DNA of 11,202 bases from Pseudobutyrivibrio sp. (GTDB lineage: Bacteria; Bacillota_A; Clostridia; Lachnospirales; Lachnospiraceae). Below the pieces are notes generated by a model. The model worked only from the letters and a program-made list of their open reading frames with translations. It did no database searches and was not told where the DNA came from. The stretch spans positions 1 through 11,202 of the forward strand of contig JAILNO010000010.1 in the NCBI GenBank assembly GCA_024691465.1, in the 5' to 3' direction. Both the position numbers and the translations under genes were made by a program. Shown here piece after piece: positions 8,326-11,202 of the stretch; positions within the stretch are counted from its first letter, which is position 1, and each line of letters opens with the position of its first letter.

Positions 8326-10632
8326 AATAGGTTCTTTATTTGAACTATCCTCCTTCTTAACAAGGGAAGATAACTTGTTCCTGTATTCCTTATAGTCATT
8401 AATAAGTCGCTCTGTATTGGCCCTGATGAAATCCACATCTCCAGTCTTGCCCGCATCCTCTAAATCCTTAGCCAGCTGGGAGAGCTTCTCAGCTCCGATT
8501 ATTCTGGCTGATGACTTGAGAGCATGTACCTTGACTGTGTAGAATCTGATATCACTATCGGCAAAGGCCTTCTTAATAGACTTAATATTCTCATCAATAG
8601 TATCGTTGAACATCCTTAGGGATGATATGAAGCTCTCGGCTCCACCACTGTACTTGATACCATTATCAACGGATATGCCTTCCACATCCTCCAGCCAGCT
8701 GTACTCATCAGATAGCTTAAGGGCATCCTCTGGAATAGCAGTTTCCTCCACATCCATAACCATATCATCTGGCAGGAACTTGCGAATAGCCTTCTCTAAG
8801 TTCTCACCATCCACAGGCTTAGGCAGGTACCCATTGAATCCGTGGGATATATAGAAGTCCTGACCATTAGCTATGTAATTGGCTGTGAGGGCGATGACTG
8901 GAATCTTATCGTCTCTTTCTCGTATCTTAGCCACGGTCTCCAGGCCATCCATGCCAGGCATCATATGATCAAGTAGAACTATATCGTAATCCGCCTCCCT
9001 AAGCTTCTCTATGCATTCCTCTCCTGAGGCTGCTGTAACTATATACATCCTGGTGGCTGCAAGCAGTCCCTTGATAACCGACAGGTTCATAGGATTATCA
9101 TCTACCACCAGTATACTCACATCAGGTGCCACGAATCTAGGGATGTATGGTCCCTTGTGAATATCCTCCTCCTTCTCGGAGAACTCTCCTATAGGATTGC
9201 CATCCACCAGCCTCTGTTCAATGGTAAAAGTAAATGAGCTGCCACGACCGTACTCGCTGCTGCACTCTAAGTCAGCACCCATTAGATTGGCGAAGTTCTT
9301 AGATATATCCAGTCCCAAACCGTTGCTTTGAATATTACTATTCTTGACCTCATCTAATCTGGAGAAAGCATTGAAGAGCTTATCTACCTCGTCTTCTTTC
9401 ATGCCCACGCCAGTATCCTCAACTACGTACCTAATGGTACATGTATCCTGGTTCCTTGATACCACACTGACAGTGAGCTTGAAGCCACCCTCATCAGTGT
9501 ACTTGACTGCATTGGTAAGTAAGTTGAGAACTATCTGTTTAATCTTCTGCAGGTCACCATACAGCTTCTTAGGAAGATTCTCGCTTATATCTAAATCGAA
9601 GGTAAGTCCCTTCAACTCACTCCTACTGCGTACCATGGTAATCATATCTCTAAGGACTTCCACAGTATCGTATTCCTGCTCTATGAGCTTCATCTTGCCT
9701 GACTCTATCTGAGATATATCTAAGATATCATTGATAAGCCCCAGCAGTGCATCTGATGCTGTATGTATGTCTCTGGCATAACCTGTGATCTTGTGATAGT
9801 AATCCTTAGGAACATCCCTTGCATCCTCTCTGAGTATCATCTCATCCATACCCATTATGGTATTGATAGGAGTACGTATCTCGTGAGACATGTTGGCAAG
9901 GAATCTGGACTTGGCACTGTTGGCTTCCTCCGCTGCTATCTTGGCCTCCTGCAAGTCATTCATATTCTTAATCTCGAAGAAATATAAAAGGATGGTCATA
10001 CCAACTATGGACATATTAGTGAGGGACAGGCCATATGCAAATATCTGAATAACAGTGGCTATGTAAGGTATTACTACGAATAGCAGTACAGGTATAAACT
10101 GCTGTCTTGGAATCACGTGCCTGTATTTAATAATTACATATAGCTGGATGGTAATCATAAGCAGAGGGAAAATGTAACCTATGATTAATCCGTCACCCCT
10201 TATATAGGTATTATTCTCATCAAAGGTATAATACCATCCCGTAAACTGTGCAATAACAAGGGAGATCAGTCCCATGAGGTATAGGGCTTCGCAAATGTAT
10301 AGCCCCTTTGGTATAGTCTTAGACTGCTCACTATTGCTGTACATATCCATAAGATACAGGTTAAAGGTATGTGGAAGAATCAGTGAGAAGAAAAACACTA
10401 TTAAGTTACTAATTCTAACCATCCAAAATCCTACATCGCTAGGGTCTCCTCTATAAAGATACGCTAGTCTATCAAATATCAGCATAAGCATTGCAATGGT
10501 CTGCATGTACACCAATATACGGCGTCTCTTTACGGTGAGAGTCTTAGTGGATAGGGTCAGTATGATCAGCACCCCACAAGCCCCACTCAAAAAGAGCATT
10601 AGGCTCAGTTGAAACTGTCGTAAAAATTCCAT
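8125..10632 (-). CDS. 7TM hybrid histidine kinase with REC and Hpt domains
   Basis: Membrane sensor kinase of 835 residues. Seven hydrophobic segments fill the N-terminus (about 9-28, 40-60, 70-93, 110-130, 148-169, 178-200, 204-220), resembling the 7TM sensor regions of histidine kinases; the ligand is unknown. A helical linker leads to HisKA with His250 in MSHEIRTP, then HATPase_c with Asn374 (N-box), DTGVG at 406-410 and GLG at 438-440. The receiver has Asp511/Asp512, phospho-acceptor Asp555 in LLDHMMP, Thr583 and Lys605. The Hpt domain has His703 in [11 protein letters not shown]. An acidic C-terminal module covers 770-835. All catalytic residues are present, so a His-Asp-His relay within one chain is expected. 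The ATG directly abuts the TAA of the preceding gene, with AGGAG 9 nt upstream, which suggests translational coupling. The cytoplasmic part is a close paralogue of the propeller kinase in the same operon. Confidence 0.95.
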   Translation of the reverse strand: MEFLRQFQLSLMLFLSGACGVLIILTLSTKTLTVKRRRILVYMQTIAMLMLIFDRLAYLYRGDPSDVGFWMVRISNLIVFFFSLILPHTFNLYLMDMYSNSEQSKTIPKGLYICEALYLMGLISLVIAQFTGWYYTFDENNTYIRGDGLIIGYIFPLLMITIQLYVIIKYRHVIPRQQFIPVLLFVVIPYIATVIQIFAYGLSLTNMSIVGMTILLYFFEIKNMNDLQEAKIAAEEANSAKSRFLANMSHEIRTPINTIMGMDEMILREDARDVPKDYYHKITGYARDIHTASDALLGLINDILDISQIESGKMKLIEQEYDTVEVLRDMITMVRSRSELKGLTFDLDISENLPKKLYGDLQKIKQIVLNLLTNAVKYTDEGGFKLTVSVVSRNQDTCTIRYVVEDTGVGMKEDEVDKLFNAFSRLDEVKNSNIQSNGLGLDISKNFANLMGADLECSSEYGRGSSFTFTIEQRLVDGNPIGEFSEKEEDIHKGPYIPRFVAPDVSILVVDDNPMNLSVIKGLLAATRMYIVTAASGEECIEKLREADYDIVLLDHMMPGMDGLETVAKIRERDDKIPVIALTANYIANGQDFYISHGFNGYLPKPVDGENLEKAIRKFLPDDMVMDVEETAIPEDALKLSDEYSWLEDVEGISVDNGIKYSGGAESFISSLRMFNDTIDENIKSIKKAFADSDIRFYTVKVHALKSSARIIGAEKLSQLAKDLEDAGKTGDVDFIRANTERLINDYKEYRNKLSSLVKKEDSSNKEPIDASELKEAYEALKELVPLMDYDAIEMVISQVKEYALPEEDSSLFDELEKAYKTFNWDRMEELLEGK

Positions 10633-10836
10633 TTATATATTCTCCTGAAGTAGTTCTTCTATTCTGTCCCAATTAAATGTCTTTAGAGCCATTTCCAATT
10701 CTCTAAATAATTCGTCATCTTTTTCCTCAAGTCTGTACTCACTAATCTGTGTAAGCACGACCTCTATTCCATCATAATCCATCTGAGGAGCCAGCTCTGC
10801 GATAGCCCTGTAGGCATCCTTAAGCTCCTCTCTGGC
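10633..10836 (-). other. Conserved acidic C-terminal module, copy in the partial Hpt protein
   Basis: Last 67 residues of the partial protein, with ELKDAYRAIAELAPQMDYD and the ending FNWDRIEELL. It is closest to the copy in the adjacent 7TM kinase, which fits tandem gene duplication. Confidence 0.75.
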
Positions 10837-11202
10837 AATGATTGGTCTATCATCAACTGTCTTGAAGGCTTCATTCACCCTGGCAAGCTTAGAGGTCAAT
10901 TCTCTATACTCATCTATGAGCTCCTTGGTGTGGTTGGATATGTAATCTATATCACCACGCTTGCCAGCATCCTCTAAGCCCCTAGCCATCTCTGAGAAAT
11001 GGTCAGCCCCTATAATCCTGCCTGCACTCTTAAGAGCATGCACCTTGATGGTAAAGAGCTTGATGTCATCCTCCTTGAGAGCATTCTGGATAAGGGATAG
11101 ATTGTCTTCCATGGTATCCACGAATAGTCCCAATGAGAATATGAAAGTATCAGCACCGCCATTGTTTGCAAGACCATGCTCTACATCGATACCCTCTATA
11201 TC
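10633..11202 (-). CDS. C-terminal part of an Hpt-containing protein, probably a third hybrid histidine kinase (partial)
   Basis: The reading frame is open to the window edge, giving 189 visible residues plus stop. It begins DIEGIDVEHGLANNGGADTF, which aligns with the start of the Hpt region in the 7TM kinase ([20 protein letters not shown]). The phospho-acceptor is His55 of the fragment, in KVHALKSAGRIIGA. The acidic C-terminal module follows (fragment residues 123-189) and is like those of the two complete kinases. A TTG at 11133 could be mistaken for a start but lies inside the conserved Hpt domain. By homology the missing part should hold a receiver and probably kinase and sensor domains. 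A shorter free Hpt protein is possible, since the upstream sequence is not in the window. It is the first visible gene of the operon and abuts the 7TM kinase. Confidence 0.85.
   Translation of the reverse strand, partial: DIEGIDVEHGLANNGGADTFIFSLGLFVDTMEDNLSLIQNALKEDDIKLFTIKVHALKSAGRIIGADHFSEMARGLEDAGKRGDIDYISNHTKELIDEYRELTSKLARVNEAFKTVDDRPIIAREELKDAYRAIAELAPQMDYDGIEVVLTQISEYRLEEKDDELFRELEMALKTFNWDRIEELLQENI
10642..10646 (-). promoter_or_regulatory. Ribosome binding site of the 7TM kinase
   Basis: AGGAG on the minus strand lies 9 nt before the ATG at 10632, inside the last codons of the upstream gene (Gln-Glu-Asn-Ile-stop). The stop TAA and start ATG are adjacent without a gap, so terminating ribosomes could restart directly. 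Confidence 0.75.

Noticed and set aside
10633..11133. A separate small Hpt gene starting at the TTG at 11133
   Set aside because: The frame stays open to the window edge and the extra upstream residues align with the Hpt region of the 7TM kinase, so the TTG is internal.
1..11202. CRISPR arrays, tRNA or rRNA genes, insertion sequences, riboswitches
   Set aside because: None was seen by eye. The window is almost fully coding and the longest non-coding gaps are about 58 nt, filled by the two hairpins.

Overview
The window looks like chromosomal DNA from a strict or facultative anaerobe of the Bacillota, most likely a Lachnospiraceae of the Butyrivibrio/Pseudobutyrivibrio/Roseburia type. This is inferred from the clostridial-type pyruvate formate-lyase pair, good GGAGG ribosome sites, moderate-to-low GC, and large hybrid kinases with 7TM or propeller sensors. 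No rRNA or other taxonomic marker is present, so genus is not settled.

Left part, plus strand (1-3103): pflB (pyruvate formate-lyase) and pflA (its radical-SAM activase), separated by only 58 nt that hold a strong intrinsic terminator and then the pflA ribosome site. The pair converts pyruvate and CoA to acetyl-CoA and formate under anaerobic conditions. A second hairpin after pflA sits in the convergent gap and may stop transcription from both sides.

Right part, minus strand (3117-11202): a tightly packed signalling operon read right to left. (1) The C-terminal end of a protein with an Hpt domain, open at the window edge and probably a third hybrid kinase. (2) A 7TM hybrid histidine kinase with HisKA, HATPase_c, REC and Hpt domains. 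(3) A 252-residue protein with a degenerate receiver followed by an intact receiver and no output domain. (4) A 1405-residue hybrid kinase with a signal peptide, about 14 propeller blades, a Y_Y_Y domain, one TM segment, then HisKA, HATPase_c, REC and Hpt. Junctions are 0, 14 and 17 nt.

The two complete kinases share the same intracellular chassis: the distances from the HisKA histidine to the N-box Asn, the G1 Asp, the receiver Asp and the Hpt His are identical (124, 156, 305 and 453 residues). Only the sensor half differs. All three Hpt proteins end in the same roughly 65-residue acidic tail module (MDYD...WD..EELL), which I cannot assign to a named family. No DNA-binding, cyclic-di-GMP or other output domain is visible, so the phosphorelay's target is outside the window or is reached through the double-receiver protein. 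The most interesting part of the window is this sensor-swapped phosphorelay cluster with its shared unnamed tail and pseudo-receiver protein.
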